Origin: Axinella damicornis
Taxonomy: Eukaryota; Porifera; Demospongiae; Axinellida; Axinellidae
Assembly: GCA_963931865.1 (NCBI GenBank)
Contig: OZ007506.1
Coordinates: forward strand, 13,748,972-13,812,971
Length of the DNA: 64,000 nucleotides
Reading direction: 5' to 3'
Shown here one piece after another: positions 1 to 11,295 of this stretch. Numbering within the stretch: position 1 is the stretch's first letter; every line of letters begins with the position of its first letter. The position numbers were made by a program, and so were the translations under genes. The notes beneath the pieces are model-generated. The model ran no database searches. It saw only the letters and a list, made by a program, of their open reading frames with translations, and had not been told where the DNA came from.

Positions 1-361
1 CAGACTGCTTCAACGCTGTGAAGTGCATGCACGAGTGAGACAGAGACCGCTCCTGGACCTACCTGCCAGACTGCTTCAACGCTGTGAAGTGCATGCACGA
101 GTGTCATAAATTCTGGTGTGATCTGTGTCGTTAAGTTGTGTTATGCTCCCCGTCAGACTCACATTCTGATGACATGCACATGCAACTGCTCCATGCACAT
201 TCAGCACAATGTCATGCAACTGTCCCATGCAAATTCAGCACCTGCATGTACTCGCTCACGCTCGCCCCACAATGTCCTGCATTCCCCTAGTTATTTAATT
301 GGGGCGAGCCTGAGCGAGCCCCACATAGACGAGTTTGCTGTGAATTTTCTTTCTATATATA
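1..361 (+). repeat. R1 array, end of unit 1 and start of unit 2
   Basis: Bases 1-297 are the right end of an R1 unit matching about 3205-3460, 8965-9198 and 10490-10720. It contains a local duplication: the stretch ending in gaagtgcatgcacgagtg occurs at 1-37 and again at about 66-103. Unit 2 starts near 300 with a GC-rich terminus (ggggcgagcctgagcgag) and reaches a TA-rich tract, where the R2 array interrupts it. The small open frames here do not look coding: no codon conservation is visible and the same frames recur only because the DNA is repeated. Confidence 0.85.
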
Positions 362-1951
362 CGAGGGGCAACCGCACTCCTGGTAGCCGCGATGCAACCA
401 GTTGCAACTCGCTGGGTGGTCATAGTCTTTGTGACAATGAAACTTCGAAAGTTGAAGAGAGCGCTCGAGCAATGGTGGCTGAAGGGAAGACAAAAGCACT
501 CACAACTCAACTACCAAGATGAATTTCAGCAACAAAATTGTACGGTTGGGTCACTGCACGATAGTAATCATGAAGATTTAGTCAGAACCTTTGTAGGTCC
601 TTCCTGCGGGCTGGGAGGTTTTTTATTTGTTTATATTTGCATTATTAGCGAGGGGCAACCGCACTCCTGGTAGCCGCGATGCAACCGGTTACAACTCGCT
701 GGGTGGTCATAGTCTTTGTGGCAATGAAACTATGAAAGTTGAAGAGAGCGCTCGAGCAATGGCGGCTGAAGGGAAGACAAAAGCACTCACAACTCCACTA
801 GCAAGATGAATTTCAGTAACAAAATTGTACGGTTGGGTCACTGCACGATAGTGATCATGAAGATTTAGTCAAAACCTTGGTAGGTCCTTCCTGCGGGCTG
901 GGAGGTTTTTTATTTGTTTATATTTGCATTATTAGCGAGGGGCAACCGCACTCCTGGTAGCCGTTGCAACGCCGCGGTTGCCTCGCCGTAGCGAAGCTAA
1001 TTATTGCAATTCGTTCCAATTAACGCACATGCCACGTGGCTCAGTCGATCGCGAGCAATGGCGACCAAAAGGAAGACAAGACAGCACTCACAACTTAGCC
1101 AGCACGGTGAGTTTTGGCATGTAAGCGTCAGTGAACGACAGCGATCACGGCTGTGTGGTCAGAATCTTCGTGTGCCTTCCCTAAGAACGGTACTGCCACC
1201 GGAAGTCGGAGAGAGCGCTCGAGCAATGGCGGCCACGGCGAGACAAAAGCGCTTGTATCTCCACCACCAAGGTGAGTTTCGCCACAATTATCGTGTGGTT
1301 GTGTCACTGCATGATAGCGATCACGATGGTGTAGTCAGAATCTCTTTAGACCTTTCCTGCGTGCTGTGAGGTTTGATTATTTAATTATTTAGATTATTTA
1401 GATTATTTAGATTATTTACGCGGCACAATTTTTCCTATACCAGGAGTGTAACGAGGGGCAACCGCACTCCTGGTAGCCGTTGCAACGCCGCGGTTGCCTC
1501 GCCGTAGCGAAGCTAATTATTGCAATTCGTTCCAATTAACGCACATGCCACGTGGCTCAGTCGATCGCGAGCAATGGCGAGCAAAAGGAAGACAAGACAG
1601 CACTCACAACTTAGCCAGCACGGTGAGTTTTGGCATGTAAGCGTCAGTGAACGACAGCGATCACGGCTGTGTGGTCAGAATCTTCGTGTGCCTTTCCTAA
1701 GAACGGTACTGCCACCGGAAGTCGGAGAGAGGGCGCGAGCAATGGCGGCCACGGCGAGACAAAAGCGCTTGTATCTCCACCACCAAGGTGAGTTTCAGCA
1801 CAAAAATTGTACGCTTGGGTCACTGCATGATAGTGATGACGAAGGTGTAGACAGAATCTTTGTAGGCTATTCCTAAGGTAGTCAAAGGTTAATTATTTAG
1901 ATTATTTAGATTACATTACGCGGCACAATTTTTCCTATACCAGGAGTGTAA
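362..1951 (+). repeat. R2 repeat array 1 (about four units)
   Basis: Four head-to-tail units start near 362, 649, 936 and 1452 with the signature cgaggggcaaccgcactcct. The last ends at 1951 with the tail ttttcctataccaggagtgt. The first two units are short (about 287 bp); the last two are about 500 bp and contain two related halves roughly 165-170 bp apart, each with gagcaatggcg followed later by ggtgagtt. The array sits in the TA-rich part of an R1 unit, which resumes at 1952. No protein function is supported. Confidence 0.88.
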
Positions 1952-3796
1952 TATATATATATATATCGTACGTCGTGCCGTAAATCACTTCCTGCTCGTA
2001 TTTTGCGTGTCATTGCGTCATGCGTTAATTCAAACCACAAACGAACTCAAGTCACCGTCAACGACATAGACACGAACCATGAACGGTCTACCTCAACAAG
2101 GATGGAGCGCGCGGTGAGGGGCTATATAAAGCATTTCATGAAGACGGGGAGAGTGCTTCAAGCGACCTCATGTCCTGCGTGCAGAGCCCATCATGGTGTG
2201 CATTAGCTAGCTAGCTAGCATGCATGCAGGCTTTAATAGCTATAAACCATCACAGTGTGTTAGACTGCTGCTTCAGCTATTGCCAGAGGATGGGAACTTG
2301 ACTGGTCTGCGCTCCGTAACACTTACCTCACTGTGACATGCAGTCAAGACACAGATCTGGCATCAGCAGAGAATGAGAAAGTCACGGCGCCCTCCGGTGG
2401 TGATAACAAAGACAGAGAGGTCTCCTGGACCTAGCTACCTACCAGACTGCTTCGGCTAACCTGATTCGCAGTTGCTGTGAAGTGCATGGGTGTATTTTAG
2501 TGTCATAACTTCTGTGTCCTTAAGTCGTGCTATGCTCTCTGTCACATTCAGATAACATGCACTGACAGTCATGCACATGCATCTGCTCCATGTAGGAACA
2601 CATGCTCATGCAACTGCTCCATGCACATTCGACAACTGTACTCGCTCAGGCTCGCCCCACAATGTTCTGCATTCGTCTAGTTGGGGCGAGCGTGAGCGAG
2701 CCCCACATAGACGAGTTTGATGTGAATTTTCTTTCTATATTTCTATATATATATATATATGTATATATATCGTACGTCGTGCCGTAAATCACTTCCTGCT
2801 CGTATTTTGCGTGTTCTTGCGTCATGCGTTATTTCCAAACTGAGTTCACTTCCTGCTCGTGCGTTGATATCGTCCAACTGAGACGCGAACTATGAACAGT
2901 CTACCTCAACAAGGCCTTGCAAGGATGGAGACTATAGTGGGGCGGTGAGTGGCTAAAGCATTTCATGAAGACGGGGAGAGCGCTTCAGTGAGACCAAGGG
3001 AGGTGATCCTCCTTGAACTCACAATCCCCTATAACTCGCCGGAGTCCCTTTCAAATGCTAAGCCATGCAACTGCTCAGAGGATGGGAAGTTGACTGCCCT
3101 GCACACGGTAACACTAAACTCACTGTGACCAGTCATGACAGATCTGGCATCAGCAGAGAACGAGGAAGTCATCCTCGGTGGCAACAACAGAGACAGAGAC
3201 CGCTCCTGGACCTACCTGCCAGACTGCTTCAACGCTGTGAAGTGCATGCACGAGTGTCATAACTTCTGGTGTGATCTGTGTCGTTAAGTTGTGTTATGCT
3301 CCCCGTCAGACTCACATTCTGATGACATGCACATGCAACTGCTCCATGCACATGCAACTGCTCCATGCACATTCAGCACAATGTCATGCAACTGTTCCAT
3401 GCAAATTCAGCACCTGCATGTACTCGCTCACGCTCGCCCCACAATGTCCTGCATTCCCCTAGTTATTGGGGCGAGCGTGAGCGAGCCCCACATAGACGAG
3501 TTTGCTGCAAATTTTCCATATATATATTTATATCGTACGTCGTGCCGTAAATCACTTCCTGCCCGTATTTTGCGTGTTCTTACGTCATGCGTTAATTCAA
3601 ACCACAAACGAGCATAATTTGCGGAGACTTTTGCCGGTCTGACTGAGACACAAAACTATGAACAACAACAAGGCCACAGCGACTTGGAGCTGGAGACTGT
3701 CTGACTACGACACGAACTATGAACAGTCTACTTCAACAAGGCCACAGCGACTTGGAGCCGGAGACTGTCTGACTAAGACACGAACTATGAACAGTC
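1952..3796 (+). repeat. R1 array, rest of unit 2, unit 3, start of unit 4
   Basis: Unit 2 resumes with (TA)n and cgtacgtcgtgccgtaaatc and runs to about 2682. Unit 3 covers about 2683-3467, unit 4 begins at 3468. Units start with ggggcgagcgtgagcgag and end with its reverse complement (ctcgctcacgctcgcccc), so each has ~18-bp inverted ends. Unit 2 resembles unit 6 (9238-10016); unit 3 resembles units at 8439-9198 and 10017-10722. Unit 4 differs: it carries ~68-bp subrepeats containing actatgaacagtct, and the Mutator-like element is inserted in one of them. Confidence 0.85.
3788..3796. repeat. Left target-site duplication of the MULE
   Basis: TGAACAGTC, identical to 8271-8279 on the other side. 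Because the next bases are TA on both sides, the exact boundary could shift by a few bases, but the 9-bp reading rebuilds the uninterrupted R1 subrepeat exactly. Confidence 0.88.
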
Positions 3797-3874
3797 TAGT
3801 CTCGCAAGCCAGCCTCTTTTTCTACGAGGGGGCGCGCGCGGAGGGGGGAGGGAAAAAGAGTCTGGTGACTTAAG
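3797..3874 (+). repeat. MULE left terminal inverted repeat
   Basis: 78 bp beginning TAGTCTCGCAAGCCAGCCTC and ending GGTGACTTAAG, the reverse complement of 8193-8270 with about one mismatch. It contains an internal partial palindrome (a cctcttttt stretch against aaaaagag) around a GC-rich core. Confidence 0.95.
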
Positions 3875-4695
3875 GTGACGGAGATGTTCGAGCTAATTAA
3901 TTATTCATAAAAATATATACAGTAATACTGGATTCGGCAAAAACGCTAGGCGACCACACAAGGTATAGTTCGAGACACCAAAGACTGCAGTTCCGTGGAA
4001 GCTGCACTACTAAGTCCAGTTACGACGAACTACGGGTAAGAATGTCGGTAGGCTACATAGCGTCACGATCAATTTTATGCGTCATTTTTTGCCACAACTC
4101 TACCCCAGCAGCTATGCAAATCACCACCTAGCGCCAGAGCTTCATCCACTACAGGGCCTGAATCGCCTGTTTTCCCTTCCTGGTAAGTGTGCGCTGTGCG
4201 AGAATCGTTTTTCCTTCGTGTGAACCGAGATTCTTGCGACAAGCAGTTGCATCCGGCTTTGTAATTCACGAACGGTAATTACCAAGGCGAACTTTTTACA
4301 CTCTGGCCCTTCCCCGGAGTCCGTACAATTGAAACGTTGACAGAATACGGTCCACATGTGACTTCAGAGCTTAAAAATTGACGCATAAAAAGAAACTTGC
4401 GCGCTCAAGGTAGCGTGCGGTTTTGCAAACCGCAAATCCAGCTGAGTATACAATGGTAATTACAGCCCACCCACGCGTATTTCTGAAAGTTTTAGCGGGC
4501 AATGTGGATGTTGGAGCTTCTCTGTGCAAAGAACTGAGCAAAAAGCTAGTGAAACAACTTGGAACTACCCAGTGCAATTCCTCCAAGACAATCACTACAA
4601 GTATATAAATAGTATAGGACACCGTAGCTAGCCTTTAGGTATACTGGTAATACTTTGTAGGTAGAATACATGACACTAGACATGAACTGTAAAAT

Positions 4696-7458
4696 ATGGG
4701 AAGTATCAAGAATAAACGCAACAGTCGGAACAACCATCGTCATGTCTTCAAAAGGAGATGGCATGCCGAGAAGTATCAACAGAAGGTATCTCCAAAATGT
4801 ACCTCCACACAAGGAAGTGTTGCAATGCAGGGTTCAAGGATCATAAACCTAGATAAACTGCAAGAGTACATCAACCACTTGACAGTACATGGAGCACAAT
4901 GTGGGGGTGACATTGTCTTAACTGGGGAGACGAGGGCTGGGCTTGCATCCATCATTTCAACCCATTGCTCAAAATGCAACTACACTATTCCGCTTGAGAC
5001 ATCACGCAAAGTGAAAGGACCAAAAGGTAACCATCGATGGGAGTGCAATCTCGCAGCTGTCTGGGGTCAAATGACAACTGGTGGTGGTCATTCACGTCTT
5101 CAGGAGACAATGGGTGTACTTGGAGTTCCAGTCATGTCTGCCAAAAACTTCATCCATACCGAGAGGGACATTGGTGAGTGGTGGCGAGAGCAGCTGCAAG
5201 AGGTGATGGTGGAGGCCGGCAAGCAGGAGAAAGAACTGGCAGAGAAGAGAGGCGACTTTCATGAAGGGGTTCCAGCCATTACTGTAGTAGTGGATGGAGG
5301 ATGGAGTAAGCGCTCCCACCGCCACTCCTACAATGCAAAGTCAGGGGTAGGTATAATCATCGGTCAGGCAACAGGAAAGCTGCTGTACATTGGGGTGCGG
5401 AATAAATATTGCACAGCTTGCACCCAGGGAATTCCTTTGGAGCAGCACTCGTGTTACAAGAACTGGGATGAGTCGTCATCCCAGATGGAGCCTGACATAA
5501 TTCTGGAAGGGTTCAAACAGGCAGAAGCGGTGCATGGTGTCCGGTACATCAAGTTTGTGGGGGACGGAGATAGTTCGGTATATCCGATGCTGATCCAGAG
5601 TGTACCTGGGTGGGGAAGGTATATCAGCAAGTTGGAGTGTGCTAACCACGCCTGCAAGTGCTACCGGGGTGCGTTAGAGAAATTAGTGCAAGAGAAAACA
5701 ACCTACAAAGGTAGGGGAGGGCTGACACAGAAAATGCGCTGCCGACTCACCAGTGCTGCTCGTTGTGCCATTAAGATGAGGAGCAAGGAGCAGGACATGA
5801 CCAAAGCCATAAAGCTGCTTGAACGAGACCTCCAAAATGGCCCATACCATTGCTTTGGCCACCACGATAGGTGCAGTCCAGACTTTTGCCTGTCCGCAAA
5901 GAAGAGTGTGGTGGGTTCATCTGAAAGCTCTGGTAGTGAAACTTGTGTGGCTGGTGAAGGTGGTGATCGTGGGACTGATGAGGCTGGGGAGAGTAGTCAA
6001 CCTGAGAGTACAGACGACCTCCTAAGTAAGTTCCTGTAACCAATAAGAGAAAACAAGCATACATGAGAGACAATAACCACTCTTTTTTTTTAATGTTCAG
6101 CATCTGCAGGCACTATTCTAGATCAGGAGAGGATGTGGGACGAAACTTTAGCTGAGGATGCAGCTACTGAAAAGGAAACGCGATGTGGTGGAGAGGGTCC
6201 AGCTGAATTAAATCCCCAGTTGATGCATGACATACAAGTTCTTGTCAGCAGGCTTGTTGGAAAAGCACGTCAGTTAATCAAGAATTTCACAACAAATCTA
6301 GCAGAAAACTGGATGCAGATAAGATGTAAGTTTGACGGGGGGAAGGTGATCAATCGCTCCCAAAGCGGATCATGGGAGCATCGTTGCACTGGAGCCGGGC
6401 TACAGAAGAACCTGGGAAAATGCTGGGGACCCTCAACTTGGGAGAAAATGACCAGCTCTCCAGCTAACCAGGTTTTCGTGGACACAGCACAATCTTCTGC
6501 TAAGAAAGCTGACAAAGACCGAAAACGAAAAGCCACTGAAGAGGCAAAGGGTAGCCGACGACGGAGCAAGTACTCCCAAAATGACAACTCATTTGCAGCT
6601 CGCAAAGCTTACAGTCGCCATGACAATGGCATTGAACCTGACGACATCACTAATGATGTATCGCCAGAGTATCTTGAAGAAATGAAGACCAGCTTCATTG
6701 AGACGAGGGTAGCAGTTACAAAGGAGCAATGTGATGACATCGAAAGGGATACACGTCAACAGAGTGAAAGTGAACGATGGATGACTGAGAGAACAAAGCG
6801 TATTACTGCATCCCGTGTTGGTGGGATAGTGAAGATGAAAAAAACTACGAAGAGAAGTAAAAAGGTGGAAGAGTTCCTATACAGTAAATTTAGAGGAAAT
6901 GAGGCAACGAGATACGGCACAAACATGGAGGAGATAGCAAGGCAGCAGTACATAACATACCAGCAGCCGAGGGGTCATCCAGGCTTGAGGACACAACAGA
7001 CGGGACTTGTTATCAGTTTAGAGAACCCCTGGCTGGCAGCTAGTCCTGATGATAGGGTTCAAGATCCTGATGCACTCCAACCTCTTGGAATAGCTGAGTA
7101 CAAGAATCCTTTTTCTGCCAGAGACCTGACGCTGTCTGAAGCTTGTGAAAACTTGAAAACGTTCTGTTTGGAAAGGCAAGAAGAGGAGGGGCAAATCACT
7201 TACAAACTCAAAAGACGACACGACTACTACTATCAGATACAATGCCAACTGTACTGCTGCAATGTTCACTGGTGTGACTTTGTTGTACGGACGAATAAAG
7301 CCATCCATGTAGAACGTATACAGAGGGATCAGGACTGGTGGCAACAACAGCTACCTAAGCTTAAACACTTTTACTTTCATGCTCTTTTGCCTGAGCTTGC
7401 TTGTCCAATGAAAGGCAAGGGTGAGATCAGGGAGCCAGCAACAGATTCTTACCCATAG
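4696..7458 (+). CDS. Mutator-like transposase fused by splicing to a YqaJ-type nuclease
   Basis: Two open frames (4696-6039 and 6133-7458) join in frame if a 75-bp intron is removed: donor GTAAGT at 6026, acceptor ...GTTCAG ending at 6100. The result is about 895 residues; an acceptor 9 bp later is also in frame. The first part has the Mutator-like transposase pattern: a CxxC pair near residue 91, VVVDGGW (Asp near 200), VGDGDSSVY (Asp near 290) and LECANHACK, consistent with a DDE catalytic core whose Glu I cannot place. The second part is a YqaJ/lambda-exonuclease-like domain: ITASRVGGI, GTNMEEIARQ, ASPDD and AEYK in the order expected for the metal-binding D..ExK centre, then YYQIQCQLY. 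Such transposase plus YqaJ proteins are common in invertebrate genomes. It probably cuts and moves this element. Confidence 0.88.
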
Positions 7459-7957
7459 ACTGTATTCTCTGACTTTACTGGCCACTATTCATAACTTGTT
7501 ATATCCTAAGTTTTGTGCTTCCATTCCACAGTATTAGCTACACTTGTCATGTATCTCTACACATAGCTACACAACCTATTACATGGTACACAACTCACGT
7601 AGAAATTTGTCTTCCACTGTTATGTTCCTTGGTGCCTCACACACAACAGAGCTCAGAGCGCGTAGGAGAGAACTTCCTTTTCCAAACAGAAGCCGCAGAA
7701 CCTCCTCGCGTGATCTGACCACATACTTAATTATGGCATCACGTTAAGTATATTCACGCAAGGATTTGCAGTACTAGTAGTGCGTGGGTACAACGCGTAA
7801 CCGTCATGCAATCAACTGTAGCAAATGAAAAAGTCACATGATAGCTATTCAAATGTGCGACTGCGAAGCGAGTTGAAGGAGGCTCGCGAAGCTCTGGAGA
7901 GTAGTAACCGTTGGAAGGTGAGCCAGGGAAAAGCCTTCAGCAGTATAATACGTATAC

Positions 7958-8167
7958 GTAGTAACAAGGCGATTTTCCAGTGCCGGTTAGAAGACTCACG
8001 AGTACATCCCGTCCGCTGAAGGAGTTCTTCACTGCTAATTCTTGCTTGGGGCACAACCTTGGATAGCCTAGTTGCGCTTTGCAGCGATGGCAATCGCACG
8101 CACTGTCTCTCTGAATTACGCTATGAAAATCATGTGACTGCTGCAATCTCATTGGCTCTACCCACAT
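7958..8167 (-). pseudogene. RecQ-like helicase N-terminal exon fragment inside the MULE
   Basis: Read on the minus strand, about 7958-8090 encodes AQLGYPRLCPKQELAVKNSF followed by SGRDVLVSLLTGTGKSPCYY. This fits the start of a RecQ-family helicase: aromatic/KQ-type motif 0, then a Walker A (GTGKS). After the last Tyr the frame meets GTATAC, a possible splice donor (7957-7952), but no second helicase exon is visible. The fragment lies just inside the right inverted repeat, antisense to the transposase. It may be a captured host fragment or the relic of a helper gene. No upstream start is certain. Confidence 0.7.
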
Positions 8168-8192
8168 TCCGGCAGAGAAAACGAAATGTTGG

Positions 8193-8270
8193 CTTAAGTC
8201 ACCAGACTCTTTTTCCCTCCCCCCTCCGCGCGCGCCCCCTCGTAGAAAAAGAGGCTGGTTTGCGAGACTA
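8193..8270 (-). repeat. MULE right terminal inverted repeat
   Basis: Reverse complement of 3797-3874. It ends ...TGCGAGACTA at 8270 and is followed at once by the right target duplication TGAACAGTC (8271-8279). Confidence 0.95.
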
Positions 8271-10727
8271 TGAACAGTCTACCTCAACAAGGCGTGACTG
8301 AGACACAACCTATGAACAGTCCGTCTCAACAAGGCCACGGGCACTGTCAGGCAGTCTGTGCACAGGCAGTCCCTGCAACAGCGATCATCGAAGTTCCACA
8401 CGTGACAAGAAAATTCGTGCAGCATGCATGTACTAGTTGGGGCGAGCGTGAGCGAGCCCCACATAGACGAGTTCAATGTGAATTTTCTTTATTTCTATAT
8501 ATATTTCTATATATATATATATCGTACGTCGTGCCGTAAATCACTTCCTGCTCGTATTTTGCGTGTTCTTGCGTCATGCGTTATTTCCAAACTGAGTTCA
8601 CTTCCTGCTCGTGCGTTGATATCGTCCAACTGAGACGCGAACTATGAACAGTCTACCTCAACAAGGCCTTGCAAGGATGGAGACTATAGTGGGGCGGTGA
8701 GTGGCTAAAGCATTTCATGAAGACGGGGAGAGCGCTTCAGTGAGACCAAGGGAGGTGATCCTCCTTGAACTCACAATCCCCTATAACTCGCCGGAGTCCC
8801 TTTCAAATGCTAAGCCATGCAACTGCTCAGAGGATGGGAAGTTGACTGCCCTGCACACGGTAACACTAAACTCACTGTGACCAGTCATGACAGATCTGGC
8901 ATCAGCAGAGAACGAGGAAGTCATCCTCGGTGGCAACAACAGAGACAGAGACCGCTCCTGGACCTACCTGCCAGACTGCTTCAACGCTGTGAAGTGCATG
9001 CACGAGTGTCATAACTTCTGGTGTGATCTGTGTCGTTAAGTTGTGTCATGCTCCCCGTCAGACTCACATTCTGATGACATGCACATGCAACTGCTCCATG
9101 CACATTCAGCACAATGTCATGCAACTGTTCCATGCAAATTCAGCACCTGCATGTACTCGCTCACGCTCGCCCCACAATGTCCTGCATTCCCCTAGTTATT
9201 TACGCGGCACAATTTTTCCCCTACCAGGAGTGTAATTGGGGCGAGCCTGAGCGAGCCCCACATAGACGAGTTTGCTGTGAATTTTCCATATATTTATTTC
9301 TTTATATCTATCGTACGTCGTGCCGTAAATCACTTCCTGCTCGTATTTTGCGTGTCATTGCGTCATGCGTTAATTCAAACCACAAACGAACTCACCATTG
9401 CAACGTCAAGGACTGCGACACGAACCATGAACGGTCTACCTCAACAAGGATGGAGACTATAGCGCGCGGTGAGGGGCTAAAGCATTTCATTAAGACGGGG
9501 AGAGTGCTTCAAGCGATCTCATGTCCTGCATGCAGAGCACATCACGGTGCAGCATACATATAGCTAGCATGCATGCAGGCTTTAAGCTATAAACCATCAC
9601 GGTGTGTTAGACTGCTGCTTCAGCTATTGCCAGAGGATGGGAACTTGACTGGCCTGCGCTCGGTAACACTTAACTCACTGTGACATGCAGTCAAGACACA
9701 GATCTGGCATCAGCAGAGAATGAGAAAGTTGCCCTCCGGTGGCGACAACAAAGACAGAGAGCTCTCCTGGACCTACCTACCAGACTGCTTCGGCTAACAT
9801 GATTCACAGTTGCTGTGAAGTGCATGGGTGTACTTTTAGTGTCATAACTTCTGTGTCCTTAAGTCATGCTATGCTCTCCGTCACATTCGGATGACATGCA
9901 CTGACAGTCATGCACATGCATCTGCTCCATGTAGGAACACATGCTCATGCAACTGCTCCATGCACATTCGACAACTGTACTCGCTCAGGCTCGCCCCACA
10001 ATGTTCTGCATTCGTCTAGTATTTCTTTATTTCTATATATATATATATCGTACGTCGTGCCGTAAATCACTTCCTGCTCGTATTTTGCGTGTTCTTGCGT
10101 CATGCGTTATTTCCAAACTGAGTTCACTTCCTGCTCGTGCGTTGATATCGTCCAACTGAGACGCGAACTATGAACAGTCTACCTCAACAAGGCCTTGCAA
10201 GGATGGAGACTATAGTGGGGCGGTGAGTGGCTAAAGCATTTCATGAAGACGGGGAGAGCGCTTCAGTGAGACCAAGGGAGGTGATCCTCCTTGAACTCAC
10301 AATCCCCTATAACTCGCCGGAGTCCCTTTCAAATGCTAAGCCATGCAACTGCTCAGAGGATGGGAAGTTGACTGCCCTGCACACGGTAACACTAAACTCA
10401 CTGTGACCAGTCATGACAGATCTGGCATCAGCAGAGAACGAGGAAGTCATCCTCGGTGGCAACAACAGAGACAGAGACCGCTCCTGGACCTACCTGCCAG
10501 ACTGCTTCAACGCTGTGAAGTGCATGCACGAGTGTCATAACTTCTGGTGTGATCTGTGTCGTTAAGTTGTGTCATGCTCCCCGTCAGACTCACATTCTGA
10601 TGACATGCACATGTAACTGCTCCATGCACATTCAGCACAATGTCATGCAACTGTTCCATACAAATTCAGCACCTGCATGTACTCGCTCACGCTCGCCCCA
10701 CAATGTCCTGCATTCCCCTAGTTCTAT
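8271..10727 (+). repeat. R1 array, end of unit 4 and units 5-7
   Basis: Unit 4 resumes after the MULE and ends near 8437. Unit 5 is 8439-9198, nearly identical to unit 3. Unit 6 is 9238-10016, matching unit 2. Unit 7 is 10017-10722 and lacks the GC-rich left terminus. Units share the core beginning cgtacgtcgtgccgtaaatc and the right end of gctcgccccacaatg. Repeated small frames (for example at 8817-9014 and 10343-10540) are shadows of the repeat, not genes. Confidence 0.87.
9203..9234 (+). repeat. Solo 32-bp R2 tail in an R1 junction
   Basis: The sequence cgcggcacaatttttccc followed by ctaccaggagtgta interrupts the junction before R1 unit 6. The equivalent junction of unit 2 (about 288-300) reads straight through (ctagttatttaattgggg). 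The two units share the variant gagcctgagcgag, so they are the right pair to compare. The segment is identical in kind to the right end of R2 units. Confidence 0.8.
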
Positions 10728-10814
10728 TCAGTAGTACTGTATTATGAGTCGAGTGCATGTGAGAGAGCGTCGCTACGAGACCCCACCCACACGCACGTCG
10801 TGACAAAAACTGTT

Positions 10815-10868
10815 GGAATTTAATTTGGCGGTGCGTTCATAATCGCCCAAACCGCCAAATTAAATTCC
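10815..10868. repeat. Short hairpin with 17-bp perfect arms
   Basis: ggaatttaatttggcgg (10815-10831) is the exact reverse complement of 10852-10868, with a 20-base loop. It resembles a tiny foldback element or the core of one. Confidence 0.85.
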
Positions 10869-11259
10869 CCGCCAAATTTCAGGCCATACGGTACGTACAA
10901 CAGCAAATTATAGCATTTCATTTGTTGGAGCATAGTGGTGGCATTAATGTGCCGTATAAAGAAGTGCTGTGGTTTGCACCTACTTAGTGTCGTATGTCGT
11001 CAACCAGACTCCTCTGATCACTTCTACCCCTGTTTACCCAAGGAACCTTAATGTAGTGATTTCAAGTTTGACTTCAAGTATATTAAACGCTGCCGGAGGC
11101 AGTGCATAGAGGCGCTCTCGTGGCACCTTCGCGCTTTGTACTGCAAGTTCCAGATGTACGAGGATTGCAGGTCCCAGGGCCGCCATGAGCGTTCAAATTT
11201 CGCCCACGAACGTAATACGTACGTACACGGAGGGGTATACTAGATCGTGGTCTCGTTCC

Positions 11260-11295
11260 CATGGATAATATAGTACGCGTACTATATTATCCATG
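11260..11295. repeat. 36-bp perfect palindrome
   Basis: catggataatatagtacg (11260-11277) is followed without a spacer by its exact reverse complement (11278-11295). It is flanked by short repeats of gttccca, so it may be a minimal foldback insertion. Confidence 0.88.

Larger units (their letters stand above)
3797..8270 (+). mobile_element. Complete Mutator-like (MULE) DNA transposon
   Basis: A 4474-bp element with both ends present. The 78-bp inverted repeats (3797-3874 and 8193-8270) begin TAGTCTCGCA and are almost identical. The 9-bp sequence TGAACAGTC lies directly outside each end (3788-3796, 8271-8279). Removing the element and one copy rebuilds an R1 subrepeat, so this is a target-site duplication. 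Duplications of 9-11 bp are typical of the Mutator superfamily. Inside are a transposase/YqaJ gene on the plus strand and a RecQ-like fragment on the minus strand. 3875-4695 and 7459-7957 hold no other recognisable gene. Intact ends and open frames suggest a recent insertion. Confidence 0.95.

Noticed and set aside
3065..3262. A 65-residue frame repeated identically at 8817-9014 and 10343-10540
   Set aside because: It recurs only because R1 units are near-identical at DNA level; other units break it and there is no start context or known domain.
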